NCBI GenBank assembly: GCA_036383955.1
Contig: DASVNH010000072.1
Coordinates: 1-30,931, forward strand
Length of the DNA: 30,931 nt
Direction: 5' to 3'
DNA from: JACQFK01 sp036383955
Lineage (GTDB): Bacteria > Planctomycetota > MHYJ01 > JACPRB01
Shown here one piece after another: positions 7,519-15,465 of this stretch. The number at the start of each line of letters is the position of its first letter. Position 1 is the first letter of the stretch. The notes under the pieces are model-generated. The model did no database searches. It had not been told where the DNA came from and saw nothing but the letters and a program-made list of their open reading frames with translations. Position numbers and translations under genes: made by a program.

Positions 7519-7858
7519 CCGGGCCCGTCTCGTTCGCGTAGCGCCGACGTCATCGCCGGGGTGTGCCGGGAAGGGAGGGGTCCTCTCTCCCACCTCCCTC
7601 CCTTCCCTGGAGCCTCAGCTTCTTGAGGATCCCCCGTTGTCGCCCCTCTCCACCCTCAACTCACGATTGAACCGTGGTGCGGAGCCACGATCCTTCCGCG
7701 CGTTACGTGGATGAAAAAGGGAACGCTCGTAACCCGGCGACACGGCCGACGTAGAAAGCCCCATATCCAGGGAAGACCCCGGGATAACACCGAGCGTCGG
7801 CGAGACCGGGCGGCGGCGGAATCGGTATGGAAGGCCCGGCCGAATCGAGGGTTGGACG
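7519..7858. other. 340-bp intergenic region, no gene recognised
   Basis: Contains a 12-bp perfect inverted repeat at 7568-7607 (listed separately) about 50 nt after the upstream stop. The remainder (7610-7858) has lower GC than its surroundings and presumably holds the promoter of the 7859 gene, but no convincing -35/-10 pair, riboswitch or small RNA was recognised. Open frames here lack plausible protein character. Confidence 0.6.
7568..7607. terminator. Possible terminator hairpin, 12-bp perfect stem
   Basis: GGGAAGGGAGGG (7568-7579) pairs with CCCTCCCTTCCC (7596-7607) around a 16-nt loop. No U-tract follows, so an intrinsic terminator is uncertain. Confidence 0.45.
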
Positions 7859-8395
7859 ATGCGAACCGCCTTATTCCTGCTGTCCCTGAGCGCCCTGGCC
7901 TTCTCGAGCCCGGATCTGATCGAGGACGAATGCCTGTCCTGCACCCTGGAGCAGGACCTGCTGTGGCCCCCCAATCACGTCCTGGTGGAGGTCGGCCTTC
8001 ACGTGGATGAGCACGTGGACCCGAACGCGACCCATACGACGTCCGTCGACGTCTACAGCGACGAGGACGACCTCTGGCCGGCCAGCGCGCATTTCTCGCC
8101 CGACGCGTCGCTGGCGGGAGGTCCCCTGCGCCTGCGCCGGGAACGCGGCGGCCGGGACGACGGGCGCGTGTACCTCATCGTCGTGAGCGTCCTGGATACG
8201 GACATCGCGACCGGGCTCTTCCACTGGCATTTCTGCGTGTTCACGGTCGTCATCCCTCACGACCTGAGCGACGCGTCGATCGCGTCCGTCCGGGCTCAGG
8301 CCCAGGCGGCCGAGGACTACTGGGCGCTCAACGGGAGCGCCCCGCCCGCCTACTTCCACGTGGGAGGCGGCCCGCTGAGCGGACCTAAGCAGTAG
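7859..8395 (+). CDS. Exported protein with LWPPNH-type beta-sandwich domain
   Basis: 178 residues with signal peptide MRTALFLLSLSALAFSSPD. The mature protein shows CLSCTLEQDLLWPPNHVLVE, then regularly spaced beta strands (TTSVDVYSDEDDLWP, GPLRLRRERGGRDDGRVYLIVVSV) and FTVVIPHDLSDA. This LWPPNH...SDE...DGRVY...VPHD pattern is, as I know it, a recurrent Ig-like domain in bacterial surface proteins, usually as part of larger polypeptides; here it stands alone. It is followed after 1 bp by a HEAT-repeat protein, so the two are probably co-expressed. Role unknown. Confidence 0.78.
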   Translation: MRTALFLLSLSALAFSSPDLIEDECLSCTLEQDLLWPPNHVLVEVGLHVDEHVDPNATHTTSVDVYSDEDDLWPASAHFSPDASLAGGPLRLRRERGGRDDGRVYLIVVSVLDTDIATGLFHWHFCVFTVVIPHDLSDASIASVRAQAQAAEDYWALNGSAPPAYFHVGGGPLSGPKQ

Positions 8396-8396
8396 G

Positions 8397-9266
8397 ATGC
8401 GAATCCAGCCCCTGGTTCTGGCGCCGGCCATCGCCGCCATCGCGATCACGGTCGCGTTGGCGGCGGGCCGATCGCCCGCGCCCCGGCCCGGCTCCGGAAT
8501 CCCGCGGAAGGCGGACGTCGCCGAGCCCCGAGCGCCGGACGTGGAAAGCCCCTCCGACCGGCCGCCCGAGGCCGCTCCGCTCCCGATCAAAGACATCCCC
8601 GCTCTCCTCAAGAGCCGGAACCCCGCGGAACGAGGCCGCGGCCTGCGGGCGCTCGGCTCTCTCGCGTCCCGCGCCGAGAGGATCGCGGCCCTGCGGGAAA
8701 CGCTGAACGGCGCCGATACGGGCACGAAGAGCCGCGCGCTTTCGCTGCTGAAGGCCGTCGGCGGCGCCGATGCCGTGTCCCTGGCCGCGGGAGTCCTCCG
8801 GGCCGACGGCCCATCGTGGCTGCGCGCCCAGGCCGCCAGCGTGCTCGGGGATCTCGGGGACGCCTCCGCGCTCGCCCCGCTGCTCGACGTCTCACGCGGA
8901 GAAGATCTTCAGGTCCGCGCCGGCGCCGTCGCGGCGCTCGATCAGCTCGGGCATGCCGCGCCCCTGCGGGAGCTGATCGGGACCCTGGCCGAGATGCTCG
9001 ACCACCCCGACGGCCGCAAGCGCGAGGAGGCCGTCGACCTGCTCTCGACGTTTCGAACGCCCGCGGTGTTTCCGGCGCTGGCGGTGGCCCTGGGCGACCG
9101 GACGAACAGCCGGATCCGCGAAGCCGCGGCGGACGCGCTCGGCCAATCGCGGCGCGCGGAAGCGGCCCCCTATCTCGAGGGGGCGCTCGGCGACGCCGAG
9201 CCCGGCGTGCGCGAGGCCGCGCGGCGCGGCCTCGACGCCATCCGCGACGCGGCGCGAACCCCCTAA
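8397..9266 (+). CDS. HEAT-repeat protein with N-terminal membrane anchor or signal
   Basis: 289 residues. Residues 1-24 form a hydrophobic signal or anchor (LAPAIAAIAITVALAAG), followed by a Pro-rich linker to about residue 65. At least five helical HEAT/PBS-lyase-type repeats follow, seen in LRAQAASVLGDLGDASALAP, VRAGAVAALDQLG, IREAAADALGQSRRAEAAPY and VREAARRGLDAIRD. Such repeats act as protein-binding scaffolds. The ATG lies 1 bp after the stop of the LWPPNH gene, supporting translational coupling. Specific partner unknown. Confidence 0.82.
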   Translation: MRIQPLVLAPAIAAIAITVALAAGRSPAPRPGSGIPRKADVAEPRAPDVESPSDRPPEAAPLPIKDIPALLKSRNPAERGRGLRALGSLASRAERIAALRETLNGADTGTKSRALSLLKAVGGADAVSLAAGVLRADGPSWLRAQAASVLGDLGDASALAPLLDVSRGEDLQVRAGAVAALDQLGHAAPLRELIGTLAEMLDHPDGRKREEAVDLLSTFRTPAVFPALAVALGDRTNSRIREAAADALGQSRRAEAAPYLEGALGDAEPGVREAARRGLDAIRDAARTP

Positions 9267-9318
9267 GCGACATCGGAAACCGCCGAACCTCGAGGTCGGT
9301 ATAGCTGACCAAAGGGCC

Positions 9319-10890
9319 ATGACGACGCTCCTCCTTCTCCTGGCGCAGCAGCTGCCGGCCGACTCCCCCCTCGCCCCCCTCCTCGCCGACGCCAAGGCCC
9401 TCGTGGTCGCCTTCACCGCCGCCGACTGCCCCGTCTCCAAGCTCTACCGGCCCAAGCTCGACCGCCTCGAGAAGGACCTCAAGGCCCGCGGCGTCCGCGT
9501 GCTCATCGTCTCGGCCGACGACCCGGCGATGACGAAGCTGCTCGACGTCCGCCGCGCCACCGAGGTGTTCCTCATCGACGACGGCCGCAAGGTCCGCTAC
9601 CGGGGGGCGCTCGACGACCAGTACGGCCTCGACTACAAGAAAGACGCCCCGAGCAAAACCTGGCTGCTCGACGCCCTGGAGGCTGTGCTCGCCGGGAAGG
9701 CGCCGGCCGTCGCGAACACCGACGCCCCCGGCTGCCCCATCGAGAAGGCGGTCGCGGCCACCGGCAAAACGACCTACCACAAGGACGTCGCCCCCATCCT
9801 CTCGAAGCGCTGCGTCGAGTGCCACCGCCCGGGCGAGATCGGGCCGTTCTCCCTCCTGAGCTACGCGGACGTGAAGAAGGTGGGACGCCGGGTGAAGGAG
9901 GCCGTCGCCTCCAGGCGGATGCCGCCCTGGCACGCCTCCCCGGAGGCGGGGAGCTGGCACAACGACCGGAGCCTCACGGACGCGGAGATCCAGTCCATCG
10001 TTCACTGGGTGGACGGTGGGACGCCGGAGGGCGACCCCAAGGACGGGCCGCCCGCTCGCGCGTTCACGGACGGTTGGGCGATCGGGACACCGGACGTCGT
10101 GTACAAGCTACCCAAGCCCGAGGCGGTGCCGGCGGAAGGGGCGGTCGACTACCGCTACCTGCGGGTGCCGACGCGCCTGAAGGAGGACCGCTGGGTGGCG
10201 GCGATGGAGATCCGGCCCTCGGCGCGGAAGGTGGTCCACCACGTCCTGGTCTTCGTGCAGTATCCGCTCCACCGGCTCAACGAGCAGCCGCCGGTGGACG
10301 GCGGGCTGGAGCACGGCTACTTCGCGATCATGGTGCCGGGGGAAGGCCCGACGGTGTTCCCGGAAGGCCTGGGGAAGAAGATCCCGGCGGGCGGCTGGCT
10401 GATCTTCCAGATTCACTACACGACGATCGGCGAGCCGATGGAGGACCAGACGGGCATCGGGATCATCTGGGCGAAGAAGCCGGCGGCGAAGGAGGTCGTC
10501 ACCAAGGGCATCGTGAACACGTGGATCGCGATCCCGCCCGGGGCGGCCCGCCATAAAGAGGAGGCGGTCCTCATGTTCGACCAGGACGCCCGGATCCTGG
10601 GCCTCCTGCCCCACATGCACGTCCGGGGAAAGGCGTTCCGCTACACCGCGATCCATCCGGACGGGCGGGAGGAAGTGCTTCTCGACATCCCCCGCTACGA
10701 CTTCAACTGGCAGACCTGCTACCGCCCGAAGGACCTGCGGGTGAAGGCGGGGACGAAGATCCGCGCGACGGCCTGGTTCGACAACTCGAAGGACAACCCG
10801 GCGAACCCCGATCCCGCCAAGGAAGTGCGTTTCGGCCAGCAGAGCTGGGAAGAGATGCTGATCGGCTACGTCGACTTCGTCCGCGACTGA
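9319..10890 (+). CDS. Thioredoxin-like / cytochrome c / copper type II monooxygenase-like chimera
   Basis: 523 residues, exported by a short N-terminal hydrophobic segment (TTLLLLLAQQ). Domains: a thioredoxin-like fold (about 25-135) with a single active-site Cys (AADCPVSKLYRPKLDRLEKD); a cytochrome c-like segment with CVECH at 165-169 (TYHKDVAPILSKRCVECHRP) and a distal RRMPPWHA; and a C-terminal domain with the ligand pattern of the PHM/dopamine beta-monooxygenase fold. That pattern is His-His 307-308 (KVVHHVLVF), His 366 (FQIHYTT), His-x-His 432/434 (LPHMHVRGK) and Met 513 (EEMLIG), so both copper sites look complete. Family knowledge suggests copper-dependent hydroxylation with electrons passed through the haem; substrate unknown. 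A TATAGC hexamer lies 13 nt before the ATG. Confidence 0.87.
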   Translation: MTTLLLLLAQQLPADSPLAPLLADAKALVVAFTAADCPVSKLYRPKLDRLEKDLKARGVRVLIVSADDPAMTKLLDVRRATEVFLIDDGRKVRYRGALDDQYGLDYKKDAPSKTWLLDALEAVLAGKAPAVANTDAPGCPIEKAVAATGKTTYHKDVAPILSKRCVECHRPGEIGPFSLLSYADVKKVGRRVKEAVASRRMPPWHASPEAGSWHNDRSLTDAEIQSIVHWVDGGTPEGDPKDGPPARAFTDGWAIGTPDVVYKLPKPEAVPAEGAVDYRYLRVPTRLKEDRWVAAMEIRPSARKVVHHVLVFVQYPLHRLNEQPPVDGGLEHGYFAIMVPGEGPTVFPEGLGKKIPAGGWLIFQIHYTTIGEPMEDQTGIGIIWAKKPAAKEVVTKGIVNTWIAIPPGAARHKEEAVLMFDQDARILGLLPHMHVRGKAFRYTAIHPDGREEVLLDIPRYDFNWQTCYRPKDLRVKAGTKIRATAWFDNSKDNPANPDPAKEVRFGQQSWEEMLIGYVDFVRD

Positions 10891-11161
10891 CGTTCACCAC
10901 CGAGACACCGAGCGCACCGAGGACCCACCACAAAGGCACAAAGAACACGAAGATCGCGGGGGTTTCCGACGAGATCCATCCGTCCGGAACGCCTTGAAGC
11001 GGGCTTCCGGACGGATGGACCTCGTCGGAAACCGGCTCCCCGCCGGGGGAGCCGAGATCGCCGGAGGCGATCTCCCCGCGATCGGAAGAATCACTTCGTG
11101 AGCTTCGTGCCCTTCGTGGTGAACCTTCGTTCGTCTCAGTGTGCTCGGTGTCTCGGTGGTG
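10891..11161. repeat. Large multi-branched inverted-repeat element, about 270 bp
   Basis: Outer stem: 10895-10923 with 11135-11161, made of tandem CACCGAGA-like units. Second stem: 10925-10952 with 11094-11121, made of ACAAAG/CACGAAG-like units. Third: GATCGCGGGG (10952-10961) with CCCCGCGATC (11074-11083). Enclosed are three hairpins: 10963-10988/11006-11031 (26-bp stem with 1 mismatch, 17-nt loop), 11034-11053 and 11054-11074. The whole could fold as a four-way junction on a long stem. It begins at the base after the chimera's stop and ends 9 bp before the 3' end of the convergent gene at 11171. No ORF of its own was supported. Confidence 0.85.
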
Positions 11162-11170
11162 GGAGAGTCC

Positions 11171-11569
11171 TTAGACGGCTTTGGGTTCGGGGGGCAGGCC
11201 GATCTGGGCGGCCACCAGGGCGGCCAGCTCGGTCACGCCCTGCGAAAGCCGGTAGTTGATCATGTCCTGGCCGCGCACCTCGCTGTCCAGGTCGTCGAGC
11301 AGCAGCACGAGCTTGGTCAGGACGCCCCGCTTCTTCAGGACGTCGACGATCGACGCCTGGCCGGTGGGCTCCATCTCGTTGGAGATGAGGGCCAGGTCGA
11401 TCGGGATGCTGCCGCCGAGGATGTCGGGCACCCAGTCGAGCTCGTAGCACTCGGTGACCAGGTAGCCGATCGATTCCAGCTTGGACCGGGCCTGGTCGAC
11501 CCACTCGTGGTCCTTGTGGGCGATCAGGATCCGGGGCCGGATCTTCCCTCGCGCGCCCTTGCTCGCCAC
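11171..11569 (-). CDS. Degenerate response-regulator receiver-like protein, 132 aa
   Basis: A single CheY-like domain. RPRILIAHKDHEWVDQARSK followed by LESIGYLVTECYE gives beta1-alpha1-beta2, DLALISNEME is beta3 and KLVLLLDDLD is beta4. The beta3 phospho-acceptor aspartate is replaced by Ser 63, and the conserved beta5 lysine is not recognisable, so phosphorylation-dependent signalling is unlikely. It starts at GTG 11569, exactly 6 nt after TATACT, consistent with a leaderless message. It lies just downstream of ftsK on the same strand with 34 bp between and appears to have its own promoter. Two similar proteins lie at 15463 and 15918. Confidence 0.75.
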   Translation of the reverse strand: MASKGARGKIRPRILIAHKDHEWVDQARSKLESIGYLVTECYELDWVPDILGGSIPIDLALISNEMEPTGQASIVDVLKKRGVLTKLVLLLDDLDSEVRGQDMINYRLSQGVTELAALVAAQIGLPPEPKAV

Positions 11570-11575
11570 GTCTGC

Positions 11576-11581
11576 AGTATA
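11576..11581 (-). promoter_or_regulatory. -10 hexamer TATACT for a leaderless GTG start at 11569
   Basis: TATACT on the minus strand, then six bases (GCAGAC), then GTG. The spacing puts the transcription start on the first base of the start codon. There is no Shine-Dalgarno. Confidence 0.55.
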
Positions 11582-11603
11582 CCCGAACCGCGGATCCGAC
11601 GGC

Positions 11604-14012
11604 CTACGCCGGGGCGCGGTTTTTCAGGCCCTGCCACTGCTCGAGCGAGAGCAGGACCTCGCGGGCGTTCGAGCCGTTGGGCGGTCCCAGGATCTGCATC
11701 TTGGCCATGGCGTCGACCAGGCGGGCGGCGCGGCTGTAGCCGACCGAGAAGTGGCGCTGCAGGAGCGAGGTCGAGCCCCGGCCCTCCCGCAGGATGAACT
11801 CCACCGCCTCGTCGAAGAGCTCGTCGTCGCTGGTGCCCTCGCATTCGCCGACCGACTTGAGCTCGACCAGCTCCTGGTGGTATTCGGGCTTGCCGGTCTT
11901 GCGGAGCCAGGCGACCAGGCCGCGGATTTCCTCGTCCGAGACGAAGGTGCACTGGCCGCGGACCGGCTCGTAGGCGTCGATCATCTTCACGAGCATGTCG
12001 CCCTTGCCCAGCAGCCGCTCCGCGCCCTTCTTGTCCATGATGATCCGGCTCTCGACCTGGCTCGGCACCCGGAAGGCGATGCGCGAAGGCATGTTCGAGC
12101 GGATGAGGCCGGTGATGACGTCCGTCGACGGCCTCTGCGTCGCGACCACCAGGTGGATGCCGATGGCGCGGGCCTTCTGGGCGATGCGGACGATCGAGTT
12201 CTCGACTTCCTTCCGGCCGGTCATCATGAGGTCGGCCAGCTCGTCGATGATGGCCACGATGTAGGGCATGTGGGTGGGGAACTGCTCGGCCTCCTCGGCG
12301 GGGACGGCGGCCTCCATGAGCCGGTCCTTGATCTTCTTGTCGCCGAGCTTGTTGAAGGCGCTGATGTTCGTCGCCCCGACCCGCGAGAGCAGGGTGTAGC
12401 GGTCGTCCATCTCCTTCACGAGCCAGTCGAGGACCAGGCCGGCCTTCTTGGAGTCGGTCACCACCGGCGCCCAGAGGTGGGGGATGTCGCTGAACGGCGT
12501 CAGCTCGACCTGCTTGGGGTCGATCATGATGAGCTTCATCTCCTGCGGCGACATCCCGCAGACGAGGCTCGCGATGATGGTCTTGAGGCAGACGGACTTG
12601 CCGGAGCCGGTCGTGCCGCCGATCAGGAGGTGGGGGAGCTCGGCCAGGCTGCGGATGATGGCCGGCCCGCCGTTGGTCTTGCCCAGGACCATGGGCAGGG
12701 CCCACTTGCGGAGCTCGGAGTAGTTGGCGTCGAAGAACTCCCGGATCCGGACGAACTGCGGGACCGGGTTGGGGACCTCGATGCCGACGGTGCCCTTGCC
12801 GGGCAGCGGGGCGACGACCCGGACGGAGAGGGCCGCGAGGCGCATGGTGATCTCGTCCTGGCGGGCCACCACCTGGGCGATCTGCTGGCCCTGGGCGAGC
12901 TGGACCTCGTACTGGGTGACGGACGGCCCGATCTCGTAGTGGACGACCTTGCCTTCGATGCCGTACTCGGAGAGGGCCGACTCGAGGGTGAGCATCCGGT
13001 CCTTGATCTCCTGCTCGGAGATGCCGGGACCCGTGTCGGACTTCTTCTCGAAGAGGTCGATGGGCGGCTGGACGTACTCCATGACGGGCTTGTGGGCGGC
13101 CACGCCCGAGGGCGCCTTGACGGGGGGCGGGGCCTCGACGGCCTTCGGGGCGGCCGGCGCGGGCCGGACCACGATCGTGGGCTCGGGCGCCGGCTTCGGG
13201 GCCGGCAGCGGCGCGGGCGCCTGGACGGCGTGGGTCGCGCGGTCCGAGTTCGTGAGGCGCACGGGGGTGAGGGGGGTCGGCGCGGCCTTGGCGACGGGCG
13301 CGACGACCTGGGCCCGGCGGGCCATCTCGGCCTTGGCGCGCTCCATGGCTTCCGCGTGGGCGAGGGCGTGGCGGCGGCCGCGCTCCTCGGAGGAGTAGTG
13401 GTGGGCGACGCGGCCGAAGAGGGCCTTCATGGCCGTTCCCGCCTTGAGGAGGCCCACGTAGAGCATCCAGTCCGTCGAGAGCACGAGGGACACCGAGAGC
13501 GCGAGCAGGACGCAGAGCCACGCGCCGGCGACGCCCAGATGGTCGACCAGATAAAGCTCGAAAGCCTTGCCGTAGGCGCCGCCCACGCCCGGGGCGGTGC
13601 CGGCGAGGCCGATCGCCACCGGATTCAGCAGGCCCTGGAGGGACAGCAGGGTCGAGGCGGCGGCCACGGAGACGGCCACCGAGACGAGCTTCACGTAGAT
13701 GCCGGCGAGCTGGCGCCGGAAGAAGACCACGAACGACCAGAAGCCGACGAAGAACACCAGGAGATAGGCCGCCAGGCCGAAGCCCGAGAGCAGCCCGAAG
13801 GCGATCCGCGCGCCGATCGCGCCGCCCTTGTTGTGCAGCGGCTGGTTCGGGGGGTACTTGATCTCCCGGATGTCTCCCGGCTCATACGAGACCAGGGAGA
13901 TCAGGACGAACATCGCGCAGAGAAAGAAGAAGAGCCCGCCCAGCTCCTTCGCTTTTTCCCGCAGCGGCACCCTCGAGGCGAGGGCGTTCGACGACCCGGC
14001 TTTCTTGCCCAC
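11604..14012 (-). CDS. ftsK: DNA translocase FtsK/SpoIIIE
   Basis: 802 residues. ATP-driven DNA pump at the division septum that clears and aligns chromosomes. The N-terminus has about four membrane helices (residues ~25-190), followed by a Pro/Ala-rich linker (~245-300), then the motor: VLGKTNGGPAIIRSLAELPH, Walker A GGTTGSGKS (465-473), Walker B region VAIIDELADLMM (about 585) and ATQRPSTDVITGLIRSNMPS. The C-terminal gamma winged helix, GRGSTSLLQRHFSVGYSRAA, reads orientation sequences in known FtsKs. Start is GTG 14012 with AGGGG about 6 nt upstream. It lies 18 bp after uppP on the same strand, suggesting an envelope/division operon. Length fits SpoIIIE-type proteins with a short linker. 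Confidence 0.97.
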   Translation of the reverse strand: MGKKAGSSNALASRVPLREKAKELGGLFFFLCAMFVLISLVSYEPGDIREIKYPPNQPLHNKGGAIGARIAFGLLSGFGLAAYLLVFFVGFWSFVVFFRRQLAGIYVKLVSVAVSVAAASTLLSLQGLLNPVAIGLAGTAPGVGGAYGKAFELYLVDHLGVAGAWLCVLLALSVSLVLSTDWMLYVGLLKAGTAMKALFGRVAHHYSSEERGRRHALAHAEAMERAKAEMARRAQVVAPVAKAAPTPLTPVRLTNSDRATHAVQAPAPLPAPKPAPEPTIVVRPAPAAPKAVEAPPPVKAPSGVAAHKPVMEYVQPPIDLFEKKSDTGPGISEQEIKDRMLTLESALSEYGIEGKVVHYEIGPSVTQYEVQLAQGQQIAQVVARQDEITMRLAALSVRVVAPLPGKGTVGIEVPNPVPQFVRIREFFDANYSELRKWALPMVLGKTNGGPAIIRSLAELPHLLIGGTTGSGKSVCLKTIIASLVCGMSPQEMKLIMIDPKQVELTPFSDIPHLWAPVVTDSKKAGLVLDWLVKEMDDRYTLLSRVGATNISAFNKLGDKKIKDRLMEAAVPAEEAEQFPTHMPYIVAIIDELADLMMTGRKEVENSIVRIAQKARAIGIHLVVATQRPSTDVITGLIRSNMPSRIAFRVPSQVESRIIMDKKGAERLLGKGDMLVKMIDAYEPVRGQCTFVSDEEIRGLVAWLRKTGKPEYHQELVELKSVGECEGTSDDELFDEAVEFILREGRGSTSLLQRHFSVGYSRAARLVDAMAKMQILGPPNGSNAREVLLSLEQWQGLKNRAPA

Positions 14013-14030
14013 GGTGATCCCCTAAAACCC

Positions 14031-14786
14031 CTACTTGAAGCAGAGGAGACCCGCGACCCCTGCCAGCGCGCAGTACAGCGCGAACCACGAGAACCGCCCC
14101 TTGGCGGACAGCTTCTCGACCACCTTGATCGCGGCCCAGCTCACGAGGAACGTCGCCGCGATCCCTATGCCTATCGTCACGGGGTCGACCGGAACTTTAG
14201 CGCGGACGACATCTTTCGCTTTCAAGGCGAGGGCGCCGAGAATGGCGATCCCGCCCATGAAGAAGGAGAAGCGCACCGCGTCTTCGCGTTTCAGGCCCGC
14301 CAGGTAGCCCGCGCCGATCGTCGAGCCCGAGCGCGAGATGCCCGGCAGCAGCGCGCAGGCCTGGGCGACGCCGATCCCGAGGATCTTCCCCAGGGGAGTC
14401 TCCAGGAGGGCGTGCTTCTCGCGGCCCCAGCGGTCGGCCGCCAGCAGCCACGCCGCCGTGACGAAGAGGAGGGCCGAGCCCAGGCGCGGGCTCGCGTAGA
14501 GCGCCTCGAGCCGGTCCTTGAAGAGCAGCGCCGCGACCACCGCCGGCAGCGTGGCCACGACGAGGAGCGCGATTTCGCGGCGCCGGTGGAGGAGGTCGAG
14601 CCACGACCTCCAGTAATAGAAGAGGATGGCCAGGAGGCTGCCGGCGTGCATGACGATGGTGAGGGTCAGGTCGGGCTCGCGGCCCAGAAGGAGGGTCGCG
14701 AAGAGGAGATGGGTCTTCGAGGAGACGGGAAGGAACTCCGTCAGCCCCTGCACCACGGCCAGCACGAGAATCTCGAAAACGCCCAT
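14031..14786 (-). CDS. uppP: Undecaprenyl-diphosphatase UppP/BacA
   Basis: 251-residue integral membrane enzyme that dephosphorylates undecaprenyl pyrophosphate to recycle the lipid carrier for peptidoglycan synthesis; it gives bacitracin tolerance in known cases. Both signature motifs are present: GLTEFLPVSS (14-23, catalytic Glu 17) and the PGISRSGS motif (148-155, Arg 152), separated and followed by hydrophobic helices. It is slightly shorter than the common 265-275 residues. ATG 14786 has GGGAG close upstream. It is divergent from the 14821 membrane gene (34 bp between starts) and leads into ftsK. Confidence 0.96.
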   Translation of the reverse strand: MGVFEILVLAVVQGLTEFLPVSSKTHLLFATLLLGREPDLTLTIVMHAGSLLAILFYYWRSWLDLLHRRREIALLVVATLPAVVAALLFKDRLEALYASPRLGSALLFVTAAWLLAADRWGREKHALLETPLGKILGIGVAQACALLPGISRSGSTIGAGYLAGLKREDAVRFSFFMGGIAILGALALKAKDVVRAKVPVDPVTIGIGIAATFLVSWAAIKVVEKLSAKGRFSWFALYCALAGVAGLLCFK

Positions 14787-14808
14787 ACGCTCCCGATTCC
14801 GTATCGTC

Positions 14809-14814
14809 TAAACT
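14809..14814 (+). promoter_or_regulatory. -10 hexamer TAAACT for a leaderless start at 14821
   Basis: TAAACT, then exactly six bases (AGATAG), then ATG 14821. No Shine-Dalgarno is visible. It lies in the 34-bp space divergent from uppP. Confidence 0.5.
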
Positions 14815-14820
14815 AGATAG

Positions 14821-15402
14821 ATGGAGCAGGCCCAATCGCCGGAACCCGACGGCGGGAACCCGGAACCCGGGAAGCCGGAACCCGAGGCTCCGCGCAAGTC
14901 GGCCGCGGAGCGGCGCCAGGCCATCCAGGCGGGGCAGACGTCCAAGAGGAAGCGCGGCTTCCTCTACGGTCTCCTCGCCGGGCAGATCCTGATCATCGTG
15001 ATCGACCTGGGCGGCGGAGCGCTGCTGCACGTCTTCCGGGACCGCGTCCGGGTCAACGCCCCCATCCCGCTGGAAGCCCTCGTCTTCCTGGGGATGTCGG
15101 CCGGCATCGTCATCACCGCCCTCATGATCCTCTTCGTCCTGGGCCTGCAGGGCCTGGGCTGGACGTTCGGCAAGAAGAAGGTCGGCTTCTTCACCGCCGT
15201 CGGACGGGGCGTCCGGCGGATGTTCCAGGCCGCCTGGGCCCTCGGCCTCACGCTCGGCGTCATCGGCGGCACCGCCTGGTTCATGATCCCCGGCCGCGAA
15301 TGGAAGACCACCGCCGACTACCTGAACGAGCGGAAGGACCGGGCCGTCGAGAAGGCCAAGGGATGGGTCGACGGCCTCCTCCCCGGCCGCGAAAAAAAAT
15401 AA
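14821..15402 (+). CDS. Membrane protein, 193 aa, three predicted TM helices
   Basis: Acidic, Pro-rich N-terminal tail with repeated PEP (residues 1-25: SPEPDGG, NPEPGKPEPEAP), then a basic stretch (RRQAIQAGQTSKRKR) and three helices at roughly 46-70, 84-112 and 135-156. The soluble C-terminal tail, DYLNERKDRAVEKAKGWVDG, is basic and helical. No family was recognised. The basic segment before the first helix suggests the N-terminal tail is cytoplasmic. Divergent from uppP; the degenerate receiver genes follow on the same strand after 60 bp. Confidence 0.78.
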   Translation: MEQAQSPEPDGGNPEPGKPEPEAPRKSAAERRQAIQAGQTSKRKRGFLYGLLAGQILIIVIDLGGGALLHVFRDRVRVNAPIPLEALVFLGMSAGIVITALMILFVLGLQGLGWTFGKKKVGFFTAVGRGVRRMFQAAWALGLTLGVIGGTAWFMIPGREWKTTADYLNERKDRAVEKAKGWVDGLLPGREKK

Positions 15403-15409
15403 GCCACCC

Positions 15410-15465
15410 CATGCCGCATGCAATGCTATAATCCTGGCGTCGTTCGCTAGGAGGGATGCGGCATG
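15410..15465. promoter_or_regulatory. Inverted repeat bracketing promoter and start codon of the 15463 gene
   Basis: CATGCCGCAT (15410-15419) and ATGCGGCATG (15456-15465) are perfect 10-bp inverted repeats. The left copy is upstream of the extended -10; the right copy covers the ATG at 15463. In a read-through transcript from the 14821 gene the arms would pair and hide the Shine-Dalgarno and start codon. In a transcript from the local promoter the left arm would be absent. Confidence 0.45.
15424..15432 (+). promoter_or_regulatory. Extended -10 promoter TGCTATAAT
   Basis: Consensus TATAAT at 15427-15432 preceded by TGC, an extended -10. No good -35 is visible. The Shine-Dalgarno AGGAGG (15449-15454) and ATG (15463) follow. 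Confidence 0.65.

Noticed and set aside
7610..7858. Riboswitch or small RNA before the LWPPNH gene
   Set aside because: Lower GC than its surroundings and several short stems, but no recognised riboswitch core; not supported beyond a generic leader.
7711..8010. Small plus-strand reading frame overlapping the start of the LWPPNH gene
   Set aside because: Very basic (RRHGRRRKPHIQGRP), overlaps a gene with a clear signal peptide, and has no start signal.
10891..11161. CRISPR array or simple tandem repeat
   Set aside because: The units are only 7-9 nt, imperfect, and arranged as inverted arms rather than direct repeats with unique spacers.
10891..11161. Insertion sequence with terminal inverted repeats
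   Set aside because: No transposase frame inside and no clear target-site duplication; the symmetry continues to the centre instead of being limited to the ends.
11481..14816. 1111-codon plus-strand frame opposite ftsK and uppP
   Set aside because: Antisense to two unmistakable genes; its translation is Asp/Glu/His/Leu-biased with no domain character.
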